Shown: piece by piece, positions 29,741 to 40,365 of the stretch
Numbering within the stretch: the first letter of the stretch is position 1
Layout: each line of letters begins with the position of its first letter
Position numbers and translations under genes: made by a program
Notes under the pieces: model-generated
Told to the model about the DNA's origin: nothing
Seen by the model: the letters and a program-made list of their open reading frames with translations, nothing else
The model's database searches: none
Assembly: GCA_963697355.1 (NCBI GenBank)
Contig: CAVONV010000011.1
Location: 248,001 to 312,000 of the forward strand
Origin: CAVONV01 sp963697355
Lineage (GTDB): Bacteria > Acidobacteriota > Vicinamibacteria > Marinacidobacterales > DATDRI01
DNA: 64,000 nucleotides
Reading direction: 5' to 3'

Positions 29741-31190
29741 ATGCTCAACTGTCGATGGATGATTCTCGGGTTCGTGCTGCTCCATCCTACCCTTCTCATC
29801 TCTCAGGAAAAGCTCACATATCGCGTTTCATATCCCGAACCGGGCTTAGATTCTGATTCACGTGAGCATCGAGTCATCAAGCATGGTCCCTGGCCCGCAA
29901 GTCCTTGTCATACCCCGGGCGATTCCCATGGGTTACGGAGAGCAGCCTTTCGACCGTTTCGTTTCCGGCGTCCAAGCCTATGACGCGAACGACAGAACCC
30001 TCCCCGTGACTCGAGAGGACGGACCACGATGGCAAGTGGGAGACGTTGAAGCCGCGGTCGCACGGATCACCTATGACGTCACCATCCGCCAGATGGAGCA
30101 GGAAATCTATTCCGCTGCCGACACGTCCAAGGTTCGGGCCGGCTACCTGAGCCTTCTGGGCTATTCCATCTTCGGTTACCTAGAAGGCTTCAAGGACAGG
30201 CCCATTCAACTCACCATACGGGTTCCGGGCGATTGGCCGGTGATGACAACATTGGCCCCCCAGTGTCCTCCACCAACCGGACGCACCCAAGGTGAGGCGT
30301 TGAACTTCTATGGCCTGGCCGACTCCCAAATCGTGGCGGGACCTTCTCTCTCGGTTAAAAAGCTCGATTCGACGGTTCCCCTTTTCTTAGCGCTCTACGC
30401 AGAAGGCGACGTGGACGCCGAGATCATGGGGGGGCTCGCAGAAAAAGCAATGGCGCAGGTTCTCGACTATTTCGGGAACGCTCCTTTTTCCCACTACACG
30501 GTTCATCAAGAGCTTCTGCGTCCACTGTCAGAACGTCACTCCTATGGTTTCAGCATGGAGCATCTCGACAGTGCCACGTTTTATCTCAGTGACGACCGAG
30601 GCATCACGTCGAGCTCTCAACAACGAGAGCTGGATCGCACCAGTTACAACTTCGCTCACCATTTTGCCCATGCATGGATTCCCAAACGTGCCTACAACAA
30701 AGGCTACTTCCCCTTCACTTGGGAACTGGCGCCGGTTCTCGACACGATATGGTTCAGCGAAGGATTCCCTCAGTACGCAGCGATAGAAGCCATAGCAGAT
30801 ACCCTGCCCGAAGAGGAAGGCCTTGAGTATCGCGAACGGATGCTCCAAATGCGGTTCCGTCGCAATCTCGAGACCGCGCCCCTCTTCATCCGCCAGATGT
30901 CCGCCATAGAGCTTTCGCGCGTGGCCTCTACGCGCTATTCGGAAGATTTCCGGACCGGTCGGAACGTGTTCTCCAGAGGTGGACTCATGGCCGCGGCCAT
31001 GGATGCACTCATCCGCGAAAAAAGCGGTGACACTAAAAGACTTCGCGACGGACTACGCTACCTCATGGAGTGGAGTCGAAAGAACCAGAGGCCATTCACC
31101 ATCGAAGAGCTGCCGGCCATATTCAAGAAAGCGACGGGCGTAGACACGAGCGACGTCCTAGACCGTTGGCTAAAACCCCAGATGGAATAG
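29741..31190 (+). CDS. Secreted M61-like (glycyl aminopeptidase-type) protein with altered HExxH (one-base frameshift)
   Basis: ATG at 29741 after CGGAGG. Signal peptide MLNCRWMILGFVLLHPTLLIS, then an N-terminal beta domain (LTYRVSYPEP). A +1 shift between about 29840 and 29865 moves the rest one frame; correction gives exactly 483 codons. The peptidase region aligns with M61: MEHLDSATFYLSDD, then FAHHFAHAWIPKRAY where HExxH is expected, and TIWFSEGFPQYAA supplying the third ligand. The catalytic Glu of HExxH is His (CAC CAT TTT GCC CAT), so hydrolysis by the standard mechanism is doubtful. There is no C-terminal PDZ domain of the sort common in M61. It is exported to the periplasm. Confidence 0.75.
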
Positions 31191-31260
31191 TGTTCGCTTT
31201 GGGGCCAGGCCAGGCCCCAGGCGTTCGGAAACTGTGGAAAACCCCCTTCGGGGCCGAGGC

Positions 31261-31284
31261 TGACCCCACTAGTGACCCCACTAG
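31261..31284 (+). repeat. Exact 12-bp tandem duplication upstream of dinB-like gene
   Basis: TGACCCCACTAG occurs twice head to tail, ending 15 bases before the DinB-family start. A perfect inverted repeat TGGGGCC-6-GGCCCCA lies at 31200-31219, shortly after the M61-like stop. Confidence 0.7.
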
Positions 31285-31299
31285 CGGAAGGAGCCGCTC

Positions 31300-31812
31300 A
31301 TGCTTGGAAGACCACACAAGGACGAATATTCAACTATTTATGAAGGATTGATTGGTAAGGTACCTGACGGCAACGTTCTCGAGATGCTCGAGAAGAACAT
31401 CACTGAAACGGTGAGCCTCTTGAAGAGCATCGGTGAAGATAAAGCCGCCTACCGATATGCTGCCGGCAAATGGAGCATCAAACAAGTGGTGGGGCACATG
31501 AGCGACAGTGAACGGGTCTTCTCTTATCGTGCGCTTCGCTTTGCCCGCGGAGATACGACTCCCCTATCGGGATATGAAGAGAACGATTACGCTGACATCG
31601 CCAACTTCGATGCACGAGCCTTGGAAGCTCTTGCACAGGAGTTTCACGCCGTCCGCCAGTCAACGATAGCGCTATTCAGAAGCTTTGACGATGACGTGTG
31701 GCTGAGAAAGGGAACGGCAAGCGGAGTCGATTTCACGGTGCGGGCCCTCGCCTATCAGATGGCCGGTCACGAGATTCATCACATCGGAATGCTTCGGGAA
31801 CGGTACTTGTAG
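31300..31812 (+). CDS. DinB/YfiT-family four-helix metalloprotein
   Basis: 170 residues; ATG at 31300 after AAGGAG. The DinB fold is a four-helix bundle with three His metal ligands: VGHMSDSERVF gives the first and GHEIHHIGMLRERYL the second and third. Family members include bacillithiol- and mycothiol-dependent S-transferases and many uncharacterised proteins. The surrounding WSIKQVVGHMSD motif is typical. It is cytosolic and its substrate is unknown. It converges with the sodium symporter gene (3-base gap). Confidence 0.88.
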   Translation: MLGRPHKDEYSTIYEGLIGKVPDGNVLEMLEKNITETVSLLKSIGEDKAAYRYAAGKWSIKQVVGHMSDSERVFSYRALRFARGDTTPLSGYEENDYADIANFDARALEALAQEFHAVRQSTIALFRSFDDDVWLRKGTASGVDFTVRALAYQMAGHEIHHIGMLRERYL

Positions 31813-31814
31813 CA

Positions 31815-33363
31815 TCAGCCGACTTGGTGCAGCCGTTCGACATGCCGCACCATTTCATCTTTTTCGGGTCTGCCAAAGCGCCCTCCCAGCCACATGGCCA
31901 GGGCACTAGCAGGTAGAGCGGCAAGGATCGGAGAGAGAGGCACTTCAATCAGCCCGAATTGTATGAGGGCGTAAGCAACCGTTCCGGTGAGGAGTGCCGC
32001 TATCCCGCCGGCAAGGTTCGCTTTTTTCCACCACAAACCCGCGATGGTGGGAACAAAGAACGCTGCGCTGATCCACCCGATGGCAGCCGTGTAGAACTCA
32101 CTAATGAGCTCGGGCGGTGAATAGGCCCAATAAAGTGCAAGACCACCAATGACCCATGCCGTCCCGACCTGCGTCCATGCCATAGCCTTGTTGCTCAACT
32201 CGAGACCGGCGAAGCCCTCGAGGAGATCGTGAGAGACGGCGGAACTACAGGCGAGAAGCAGCGCACCGGTCGTCGACATCACGGCCGCCAAGACGGCCGC
32301 CACGGCGAGACCGCGGACGATCGGTGGAAAGTCGAACTCCATCACTTTCAAAAAGACCTGATCCGCATCCGCCAGCGCCGGGAACTGGATCTTACCTACG
32401 GGCACAATAGCAAGTACCGCGGCCAGGATCATGACGCTGTAAACCACCATGGCCAGGTTGAGAGATAGGCGGGCGCGATCGGCATCCTTGGCGGTAAAAA
32501 CCCGCATGACGATGTGCGGAATGATCGAGATCGCTGTGGCCCAAATGACGAAATAACCCAGATAGCCGGCAACGGGTTGATTCCCCAGACTGCCGAGATC
32601 CGGTGCCGCTCGCGTCGCCTCCGCCAGTCAACTCAATCGGAGAACCGGCCCGCCACACCAGTGCGACGGCGGTTCCCAGTACGACGAACAGCATGAGGGT
32701 ACCCTGGAAAATATCGGTCCATGTCACCGCCACCATACCGCCGACGGAAACATAGAGAATGAAGACGACGGCTGAGAACGTGAGAGCGACCTCGTAAGGG
32801 ATTCCGAGCAAGGCGTAGGCCGTAATCCCCGCTGCCTTCATTTGGGCGACGATGTAGGCCGTGAAGCTCACCACAATCAGTACGGGAACGAGGAAACGCA
32901 TCACGGCGTGCGGATACCGAAACGCAAGAAAATCGGTAATGGTGTACTTACCGAAGTTGCGCAACGGACGGGCGACCAGAACCGATGCAAGTGGAAATCC
33001 AACCACCGCCCCTGCAAAAAGCGCCAAGGTCGCCGGTATACCCTGGCTGTAGGCCAAGCCCATGACTCCAATGATGGAGCCCCCACTTGCCAGTGTCGCC
33101 ATGATGGCCATGGCATTGACGAGCGTCCCGACGCTTCGTCCCGCAACCCAGTACTCTTCCCGAGAACCAATGACCCTTCGGGAGGCCAGAACACCGAGAA
33201 CGACGCAACCGGCGAGATAGGCCAAGACGAGCCCCCGTTCCAGCGTCATCTGAGAACTCGAGGCTTTCCGGTCAACTCGTTTGCGTTCGTAGACAAAGAT
33301 CGCGAGGGCACCCAGGGGAGACAGGATCATGAGAGCCGCCATCCACCAGCCGAAAAGAGACAT
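31815..33363 (-). CDS. Sodium:solute symporter (SSS family), one-base frameshift
   Basis: The start is placed at ATG 33363 (MSLFGWWMAALMILSPLG); the upstream extension to 33441 encodes a less likely leader. Hydrophobic helices run throughout. Family signatures include EYWVAGRSVGTLVNAMAIMA, YTITDFLAFRYPHAVMRFLV, VSVGGMVAVTWTDIFQGTL and TGALLLACSSAVSHDLLEG. An extra G in GG near 32612-32618 splits the frame after about 250 residues; removing it joins APDLGSLGNQPVAGYLGYF and gives 516 codons. It should couple Na+ entry to uptake of an organic solute across the inner membrane; the solute is unknown (relatives move acetate, proline or pantothenate). Confidence 0.85.
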
Positions 33364-33543
33364 CCCGGCGATATAGACCTCTCTCCACACGGGGAGGAAG
33401 GAGGCAAGGCAGAAAACAGAATGAGGAAGATGAGGAACCACAGCTCACTCTTGCGCATCCGAAAAAATGAAGCCATTTTCTGCCGCATCCTACCACAATC
33501 CCGGCCAACAACTCGGGCTTCTCATGACAGACAATCCACGGTT

Positions 33544-34648
33544 TCAGTCGAGGCGTTTACGGAAGCGCAAGATGGAGAGGGTCATGGTCACAGCGAAGAA
33601 AGCGGCGAGCGGCCAAAGCGACTGATGGACCTCCTCGAGGCTCGCACCTTTCAGAAGGATGCCACGTATAAGTCGGAGGAAGTGAGTCAAAGGCAGAATC
33701 TCAGCAAAAAGCTGAACAGGGCGCGGCATACCGTCGTATGGAAACATGAATCCGGAAAGGAGAATCTGCGGAAGAAACGTGAAGAAGGTCATCTGAAAGG
33801 CTTGAAATTGGGTCTGCGCAATGGTCGAAATAAAAAGGCCCAACGTCAGAGAAGCCGCTACGAACACGAGCGCCGACCAGTAGACATCGACGAGTGAGCC
33901 GTGAAAGGGCACTCGGAAAAGGACACTGCCTAGAAACAGCACGAGTGATACCTGGATGAGGCCAATCAGAACATAGGGAATGATTTTCCCTATCATGAGC
34001 TCGGTCGTCCGGACCGGCGTCGTGATGAGTATCTCGAGGTTCCCGCGCTCACGCTCACGGACAATGGCGACGGCCGTGAACAAGACCATGGTCATCGTGA
34101 GGATGACTCCCACCAGACCGGGAACGATGTGGACCGCGGAACGCCGTTCCGGATTGTAATAGGGCCTGACTTCGAGAGCCTGAGGACTCCCCTCCAACGT
34201 CACGGGAGCAAATGCGTTGGTGATGGGCAAGGTGACCAAGGCACGTGCAGCGCTCATCACGACCGGATCGCTTCCGTCGACCAGCAAGTGAGCGGGTGGC
34301 CGGTGTCCAAGGACCACCCGTCGCTCGAAGTCATGAGGGATCAGAGATCCCCACTGAGATCCGGCCTCTTCTCAAAAGAGTCTCCAACTCCTCGGCGCTC
34401 CGCACACGCTCGACGATATCGATCACTTGCGAGGCCTCTGCATCAGCGACCAATTCTCTCGAGCGCTGGGTACCGGCAAGGTTTGCCACACCGGCGTGGA
34501 GGTGACGCACGTCCAAGTTGATGGCGTAGCCAAACATGAGGAGCTGCATCACGGGGATGCCAACAATCATTCCGAACGTGAGACGGTCGCGTCGGAGCTG
34601 CGTTACCTCCTTGAGGGCAACGGCAACGATACGGAACAAGAACTTCAT
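33544..34648 (-). CDS. ABC-2 type transporter permease (YhhJ/YbhS-like), one-base frameshift
   Basis: The N-terminus has one membrane helix (KEVTQLRRDRLTFGMIVGIP, MQLLMFGYAI), a periplasmic loop, then five or six helices in the C-terminal half (IVPGLVGVILTMTMVLFTAV, ERERGNLEILITTPVRTTELMIGK, the signature of ABC-2 exporters). An extra base near 34344 breaks the frame; without it the gene has 368 codons. The start overlaps the ATPase stop by 4 bases. With the HlyD-like adaptor and the ATPase upstream it forms a YbhGFSR-type exporter, but only one permease gene is present, whereas YbhS and YbhR are two; the complex is probably a homodimer. Confidence 0.85.
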
Positions 34649-35590
34649 GGTGCCGTGGGGTTTTGTTCTCGTGTCGCCACCACGAAAACGTCTTCGAGAT
34701 TGGGCTCGGCAAGACGCACCGCGGCATCGATACCTGCGTGAGCGAAAGCCTCGCGCACCACCGATACCGGATCCTCTCTCGCGGGATCGATGAGGGCATG
34801 AAGCCGTGTCCCGAGTTGGGCAACGCTGAGCACACCGTCGATACGATCGAGCGCGGTTCGCGCCTCGTGGACCTCCTTCGCCTCGATGTGGACTACGGTC
34901 GCATCGAGCTCTTCCATGAGCTTACGCGGCGGACCATCGGCCACGAGAACACCGTTGTCGAGAATCGCCAAGCTGTGGCATCGCTCGGCCTCATCCATGT
35001 AGTGAGTACTCACCAGAATCGTGACGCCCTTGTCGACGAGACGGAACAGCGCGTCCCAGAAAGCACGCCGGCTTTCGGGGTCGACGGCACTCGTGGGCTC
35101 GTCGAGAAAGAGAAGCTCCGGCTCGTGTAGTGTGGCGGCGGCCAGCGCCAAACGCTGCTTCTGCCCACCGGACAATGTTCCTACCAGTTGATGAGGCCGG
35201 TCGTCGAGGCCATATACAGCCAATCCTTCCTCGATTCGGCTTTGCCGCCGCGCTCGAGGCATCGAGTAGAATCCGTCCCATGAATTCCAGATTCTCGAGC
35301 ACCGTGAGATCTTCGTAGAGGGAGAACCGTTGGGTCATGTACCCGATCTTCAAACGCAACCGTTCTGCATCTTTGGGAACGCGGTAGCCAAGGACTTGTG
35401 CCTCGCCCTCGCTCGGCTTGAGAAGGCCGCAAAGCATCCGAATGGTCGTCGTCTTCCCAGAGCCATTGGGACCGAGAAAGCCGTATATGCGGGCACGGGG
35501 AATGTTGAGATTGACGCGGTTCACCGCGGTCAGTGTCCCGAAGCGTCGCGTTAGGTCCTTGGCCAGAACCGCCGGTGGGCCCTCAGTCAT
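34645..35590 (-). CDS. ABC transporter ATP-binding protein (drug-export type), one-base frameshift
   Basis: The start is ATG 35590 (MTEGPPAVLAKDLTRRF), overlapping the adaptor stop. Walker A LGPNGSGKTTTIRML, Q-loop YMTQRFSLYEDLTV, signature LSGGQKQRLALAAA, Walker B LLFLDEPTSAVDP and H-loop STHYMDEAERC are all present, followed by the C-terminal extension seen in ABC-A-type (DrrA/YbhF) ATPases. A single extra base around 35262-35270 separates Walker A from the signature; its removal gives 315 codons. It hydrolyses ATP to drive the permease encoded immediately downstream. Confidence 0.9.
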
Positions 35591-36569
35591 CGCGTTCGTC
35601 ACTCGATTCGGTACCGCCATCGAGAGGAAAGGTCAGCTGCACCGGAATACCCGTGGGAAGATCCATAGCTTTCGGCTCGATGAGATCCACTTCTGCAACG
35701 TAGCTGAGCCGACTCCTATCGTGTTCGGTCAAGGCGTAGTAAGGAGTGAATGTCGCTTGGTGGGAAACGAAGCGAACACGCCCCTTGTAGGTTTGCTCGA
35801 CGCCATCGACGTGAATCGTGGCGGTGGTTCCGGGCTGAACGTGTACCCGCAGCGGCTCGGGAACGTAGACCCGTGCATAGGGAGCCTGATCGGCCAACAT
35901 AACAACCACGACGGCTCCCGCCCGAGGACGCTCACCGACTTCATAAGGAAGTGCGTCGATGATGCCTTCGCGTGGAGCCAAAACTTCGAGGCGCTCGACC
36001 CGGATGCCAAGGTCCACGAGCGACGCCTCGGCTTCTGCCAAAGCAGCGCGCGCCTGATCGAGCTCCTCAACAGTAGTGCCTTCCAGCAAGGCTTCGAGCG
36101 AAGCGCGCGCTTCGTCACGTCTGGCAATCGACTCTTCATAGCGAGATTGCTCGTTGTCGACTCGTTCCTGGGTTCCCACCTCGTCTTCAAGTAAGCGCTT
36201 CGCACGCTCAAGATTCTGGCCTGCCGAGATGAGCGCCGCCTCAGCGCCCACCAAGCGTGCTCGTGCCTCGGTGATCCGCTCCTGGCGCGGCCCACGGACC
36301 AGCTCTTTTAGTCGAGCCTCGGCGCGTGCCGCGGCGGCCCGCGTTCTTGCCACTTGAGCCTCGAGGCGCGCATCGTCGAGCTTCAAAAGCAATCTGCCCT
36401 TCTCGACTCGATCTCCCTCACGAACGGCAATCTCGATAATTGGCTCCTGTGCCTCGGCAATGAGCTCGATGCGGTCGCGCTCCAGGGTGCCGACCACGGC
36501 GTTGATGTCCTCTCTGTCGCAGGCAGTCGTCAGCACACTCACCATCAGGCAAAAGATTTCTTTTCTCAT
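35583..36569 (-). CDS. HlyD-type adaptor lipoprotein of the ABC exporter
   Basis: The start is ATG 36569 with AAGGAG upstream; the extension to 36695 is rejected. Signal peptide with lipobox MRKEIFCLMVSVLTTAC. The central part is a long alanine/glutamate-rich coiled coil (residues about 70-190, for example ARTRAAAARAEARLKELVRG) between two lipoyl halves (IIEIAVREGDRVEKGRLLL and LAPREGIIDALPYEVGERP), then a beta-barrel domain (GTTATIHVDGVEQTYKGRV). This is the YbhG/EmrA-like adaptor that links an inner-membrane exporter to an outer-membrane channel. It is first in the adaptor-ATPase-permease operon; no outer-membrane channel gene is in that operon. Confidence 0.88.
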   Translation of the reverse strand: MRKEIFCLMVSVLTTACDREDINAVVGTLERDRIELIAEAQEPIIEIAVREGDRVEKGRLLLKLDDARLEAQVARTRAAAARAEARLKELVRGPRQERITEARARLVGAEAALISAGQNLERAKRLLEDEVGTQERVDNEQSRYEESIARRDEARASLEALLEGTTVEELDQARAALAEAEASLVDLGIRVERLEVLAPREGIIDALPYEVGERPRAGAVVVVMLADQAPYARVYVPEPLRVHVQPGTTATIHVDGVEQTYKGRVRFVSHQATFTPYYALTEHDRSRLSYVAEVDLIEPKAMDLPTGIPVQLTFPLDGGTESSDERDD

Positions 36570-36778
36570 GACGCTCCTTGGTGCGAAATGTGAGAAAGCT
36601 CTTCGGCCGTTCAGCCGGTGAAGGAGAGTAGCACAACCGGCGCCGGGAAGGCGATGCCTCTCGTCCATCGCCACGGGTCGGATGGACATGGGCATCGACC
36701 GACCGAACTAAGAGCTTTCTAGGACTACATTCGTTAGTTATACTCGGTCTCATTGGTTGGGATATTTGGAGAGAGCGG

Positions 36779-37138
36779 ATGACAGAAGCCAAAAATCAAC
36801 TCCCGAACCGCCGGCAATCGGTGCGGCACAAGGTCAAGCTCCGTATCCTGTTTCAACGGTCAGGAGCAGCCCACTTCATCAACGCCGAATCGGACAACAT
36901 CAGCGTTGATGGAGTGCACATCTGGAGTGATCGGCGGCCGTTGGAAGTGGGAACCGAGGTTTCGATCCTCATCAGGTTCGAGAATCGGGAAACGGAATTG
37001 ATGCTGATGGGAGTCGTTGTCTGGGTTAAGAAACACGAGCCTATGGGCATGGGCATTCGCTTCAAGGACGTGACTGCGGATTCGAAGAAGGTCTTGTCGG
37101 ACGTTCTCCAATCACCCGAACCCCCTGCCACTCATTGA
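36779..37138 (+). CDS. PilZ-domain protein (c-di-GMP binding)
   Basis: 119 residues; ATG at 36779 after GGAGAG. The PilZ signature is present: arginines in NRRQSVRHKVKL and the DNISVDGVHIW strand (D/N-x-S-x-x-G form). The C-terminal strand GMGIRFKDV and a short helix complete the barrel. Stand-alone PilZ proteins bind cyclic di-GMP and regulate motility, pili or polysaccharide output by protein contact. No cyclase or phosphodiesterase gene lies nearby, so the partner is unknown. Confidence 0.85.
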   Translation: MTEAKNQLPNRRQSVRHKVKLRILFQRSGAAHFINAESDNISVDGVHIWSDRRPLEVGTEVSILIRFENRETELMLMGVVVWVKKHEPMGMGIRFKDVTADSKKVLSDVLQSPEPPATH

Positions 37139-37344
37139 TGTAAGTCCTTTATATCGAACGTTTGTTCCGCGCTGCTGCAGGCTTTGGCGGATGAGCCTGT
37201 GTCGCTCTGAGAGATTCGCTTCGCTGATTTCCCCCAAAAAGACATTTTTTTCGTAACCGATCTCCGTCTTTACTCGTCCAATTCAAATAGAGAGGTCGTC
37301 GGTATGCCATCGATGCCTACAATGTCTACATCGATACAAATCCA

Positions 37345-37683
37345 ATGACTAACCCATTTCTCGGTGAGTTCGAGCAAATGGTCCTTTTGGCCATCCTTCA
37401 GTTAGATGACGAGGCTTTCGCATTGGCAGTCACCCAAGAGCTGGATCAGCGCGTCGGGCGCCGGGTTTCCAGGGGCGCTTTGTACAAAACTCTCGAGCGC
37501 CTCGAAGAAAAAGGGCTCGTCGATTGGGAGGTCGAAGAGACGACTCCCGGTCGCGGTGGGCACCCCAGACGGTGCTTTCGAGTCACGGGCACGGGAATTA
37601 CCGCTCTAAAAGTCTCCAAAGACGCGCTATCCCGATTATGGGCGGGGCTGGACGGAGTACTCGATGGACGAGCGAACGAATAG
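37345..37683 (+). CDS. PadR-family transcriptional regulator
   Basis: 112 residues with a winged-helix PadR domain: MTNPFLGEFEQMVLLAILQL, VSRGALYKTLERLEEKGLVD, TPGRGGHPRRCFRVTGTG. The C-terminal helix is short. The gene overlaps the ADOP permease start by 20 bases, which is the standard PadR-ADOP arrangement of Acidobacteriota, so it most likely controls that permease. The upstream region (37139-37344) has A/T-rich runs but no operator I can define. Confidence 0.92.
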   Translation: MTNPFLGEFEQMVLLAILQLDDEAFALAVTQELDQRVGRRVSRGALYKTLERLEEKGLVDWEVEETTPGRGGHPRRCFRVTGTGITALKVSKDALSRLWAGLDGVLDGRANE

Positions 37684-40363
37684 ACCTCGCGGGGTTCCGC
37701 CTAGGCTGGCCGAGCGGTTATTAGAAGCGATCGTGCCTCCAGGCGTCACCGGAAGAAGCATCATCGGTGACGCCCGGGAGGAGTATCTGGAACATCTTCG
37801 CTCCGGTGCGCGAGTCCGAGCCCAGCTTCGGTATTGGACGAGTGTCTTCTCGATTGGAAGGCACTTTGCCAAAGGGCCAACGCTCGGTCGTCGACCGAAA
37901 ACAGATCGCACCAAAGCAAGGGGGATACAGGTGAGTAACCTACTACTGGATCTAAAGTTAGCGATACGGCTCCTATTCAACAAGCCAGGCTTCACGATGG
38001 CCGCAGTACTCACCCTTGGATTGGGTATTGGCGCCAACACCACCATCTTTAGCGTGGTCCACGCCGTTTTGTTGAAGTCCCTCCCCTATCCCGAGCCCGA
38101 GCAGCTCGTGAGCGTCTTTCGCATCGATCCCAAGGTCACCGGAAAAAAACCAAATCCCGCGAGACTGGCAAATCTGTACGCCGTGCCCTACGCGGTCCAC
38201 TTGGACTGGGCCAGGCGCAGCCCCGTGTTTGAAACCGCAGGTGCGTATGCACCGGCTGGCTTTACGATGACCGGCGGTGACCGACCGGAACGATTCATCG
38301 GGGCACGGATGGACTCAGGTGTCTTTCGCTCGTTGGGAGTGCAACCTTTCCTCGGCCGCGCTCTTCTTCCCGAAGACGACCAGGTGGGGGCGCCGAGCCT
38401 GGCAATCCTGAGTTATGGGCTGTGGCAACGTCATTTCGGTTCCGACTCCTCGATCCTTGGAGAGCAGGTCGTTCTCAATAGCGAACCTCACACGATCATC
38501 GGGGTCATGCCACAGAGGTTCGTCTTTCCTGACACCAACTGCGAGTTGTGGGCGTCCCTCGACGATGCCGGGAAAGAATCACCGGTCCGCGAATACGGTT
38601 ACTTGCAGGTCATCGCTCGCTTGAGGGAAGGTGTGACATTAGAGCAGGCCCAGCGCGAGATGGATGGAGTTGCTCGACAAATTGGAGAGGCGCAACCCGA
38701 AGAAAAAGAACACGGGATCGGCCTTTTTCCACGGAAAGAACTGATGGTGGTGAACTCACGAGCAGGCTTATTGCTGCTGATTGGAGCCGTGGGATTGGTC
38801 TTGCTCATCGCCTGCGCCAACATCGCGAATCTCCTCTTGGTGCGAGCCACTGAGCGCCGTCGAGAGCTCGGCCTACGCCAAGCTCTCGGCGCCGTGCGGA
38901 GCCGGCTTGTTGTCCAGTACTTCTGTGAAAGCCTCGTGCTCTCACTCACCGGCGGCGTTGTAGGTTACTGGATCGCTTTCGCTAGCTTGAAACCCTTGGT
39001 AGGCGCGTTTCCGGGCGGGCTCCCCCGAGCTGCGGAGATTTCCGTGGACTACCGGCTTCTTCTTTTCGCCGTCGGTCTGTCGATCGTGACCGGTCTCATC
39101 ACGGGCTCTTTGCCGGCACTTCGCGCCATCCGACTCCCCATCGTCGACGTTTTACGTGATGGGGGCCGAGGATTCGCCGGAGGCAAACACCGAAGCCGGA
39201 CCCAGGCGGCGCTCGTCGTATCGGAAATTGCCCTGGCCTTCGTTCTTCTTGCCGGGGTAGCGCTATTCATCAAGAGCTACTTAGCCCTGACTGCCGTCGA
39301 GCCTGGGTTCGCGGCGGACAATGTACTCACCATGACGATTTCGTTGGAGGAACGGCGCGGTGATTCTGACGAAGAGTTTCTGGCGTTCATCACCGAGCTC
39401 CACGAACGCCTGCGCGCACTCCCGGGAGTCCAAGCGGTCGGCGGCGCGAGCCAGATGCCCTTCATGGGTGGAACGTCGTGGCCACCGACCTCGCTCGAGA
39501 CCTCAGACGGCGTCATCGACGACAGCATTCACAGCGTCACAGTGACTCCGGAATACTTTGCGACTATGAAGATACCTCTCGTTGCCGGTCGGCAATTGGC
39601 AAAAACCGACACCCAAGGCACTCCGCCAGTAGCTGTGGTGAGTGAGGCAATGGTTCGCAAATATTGGTCGGAAGAGAATCCCATCGGTCGCCGCATCAGG
39701 GTCAATGTTGGGGACAAACCGGATTGGATGACCGTTGTGGGAGTCGTGGGCGACGTCAAGTATGGACTCAACCGCAACCCGTATCCACAATTCTATGTGC
39801 CATACGCCCAGGAGCCGGGTGGCTATCAAAACGTCGTACTAAAGACCGCGATGACACCTGATGTAGCGACGCCTTCCATTCGGGCTTTGCTCCGATCGAT
39901 CGATCCGGGCGTGCCCACGCATATCCAGCGACTTGAAGACAGGATCGACCAGTCTTCTGCCGTCGCTGGAAAACGTTTTCAGATTCTCCTTCTGGGTTGC
40001 CTCTCCGGACTCGCTGCCCTCTTAGCGGTGATCGGCATTTACGGCGTCCTGGCATACATCGTGTCACAGCGCTCCCACGAGATTGGGATTCGCATGGCTC
40101 TTGGTGCCGGCAAAGCTTCCGTCATGCGGAATGTCGTGGGGCGCGGATTGCTGCTGGCCGGCATCGGACTCGTCGTTGGATTGGTCATCACTCTGGCTTT
40201 TTCTCGGCTCATGGAGAGCCTATTGTTCGAGGTCAGCCCCACCGACCCTGCAACTCTAACGGGCGTAGCTTTGCTCGTCGCCCTCGCCGCAGCAGCAGCG
40301 AGCTCGTTCCCTGCATACCGAGCCACGAAGGTCGATCCCTCGGAAGCACTGAGGCAGGAATAG
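37664..40363 (+). CDS. ADOP-family MacB-like permease with N-terminal prefix domain
   Basis: 899 residues, intact. Residues 1-85 form the soluble prefix typical of PadR-linked ADOPs (PPRLAERLLEAIVPPGVTGR, IIGDAREEYLEHLRSGAR). Then come an N-terminal helix (FTMAAVLTLGLGIGANTTIF), a MacB-type periplasmic domain, FtsX core 1 (LVLLIACANIANLLLVRATE), a second helix and periplasmic domain, and FtsX core 2 (IGIYGVLAYIVSQRSHEIGI). It closes with YRATKVDPSEALRQE, the family's usual C-terminus. The function is unproven; no ATPase is adjacent. It shares promoter control with the overlapping PadR gene. Confidence 0.92.
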   Translation: MDERTNRPRGVPPRLAERLLEAIVPPGVTGRSIIGDAREEYLEHLRSGARVRAQLRYWTSVFSIGRHFAKGPTLGRRPKTDRTKARGIQVSNLLLDLKLAIRLLFNKPGFTMAAVLTLGLGIGANTTIFSVVHAVLLKSLPYPEPEQLVSVFRIDPKVTGKKPNPARLANLYAVPYAVHLDWARRSPVFETAGAYAPAGFTMTGGDRPERFIGARMDSGVFRSLGVQPFLGRALLPEDDQVGAPSLAILSYGLWQRHFGSDSSILGEQVVLNSEPHTIIGVMPQRFVFPDTNCELWASLDDAGKESPVREYGYLQVIARLREGVTLEQAQREMDGVARQIGEAQPEEKEHGIGLFPRKELMVVNSRAGLLLLIGAVGLVLLIACANIANLLLVRATERRRELGLRQALGAVRSRLVVQYFCESLVLSLTGGVVGYWIAFASLKPLVGAFPGGLPRAAEISVDYRLLLFAVGLSIVTGLITGSLPALRAIRLPIVDVLRDGGRGFAGGKHRSRTQAALVVSEIALAFVLLAGVALFIKSYLALTAVEPGFAADNVLTMTISLEERRGDSDEEFLAFITELHERLRALPGVQAVGGASQMPFMGGTSWPPTSLETSDGVIDDSIHSVTVTPEYFATMKIPLVAGRQLAKTDTQGTPPVAVVSEAMVRKYWSEENPIGRRIRVNVGDKPDWMTVVGVVGDVKYGLNRNPYPQFYVPYAQEPGGYQNVVLKTAMTPDVATPSIRALLRSIDPGVPTHIQRLEDRIDQSSAVAGKRFQILLLGCLSGLAALLAVIGIYGVLAYIVSQRSHEIGIRMALGAGKASVMRNVVGRGLLLAGIGLVVGLVITLAFSRLMESLLFEVSPTDPATLTGVALLVALAAAAASSFPAYRATKVDPSEALRQE

Positions 40364-40365
40364 GT

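Noticed and set aside
32842..33897. A 351-codon + strand frame opposite the symporter and ABC permease
   Set aside because: It spans two real genes on the other strand, is extremely charged and has no family features.
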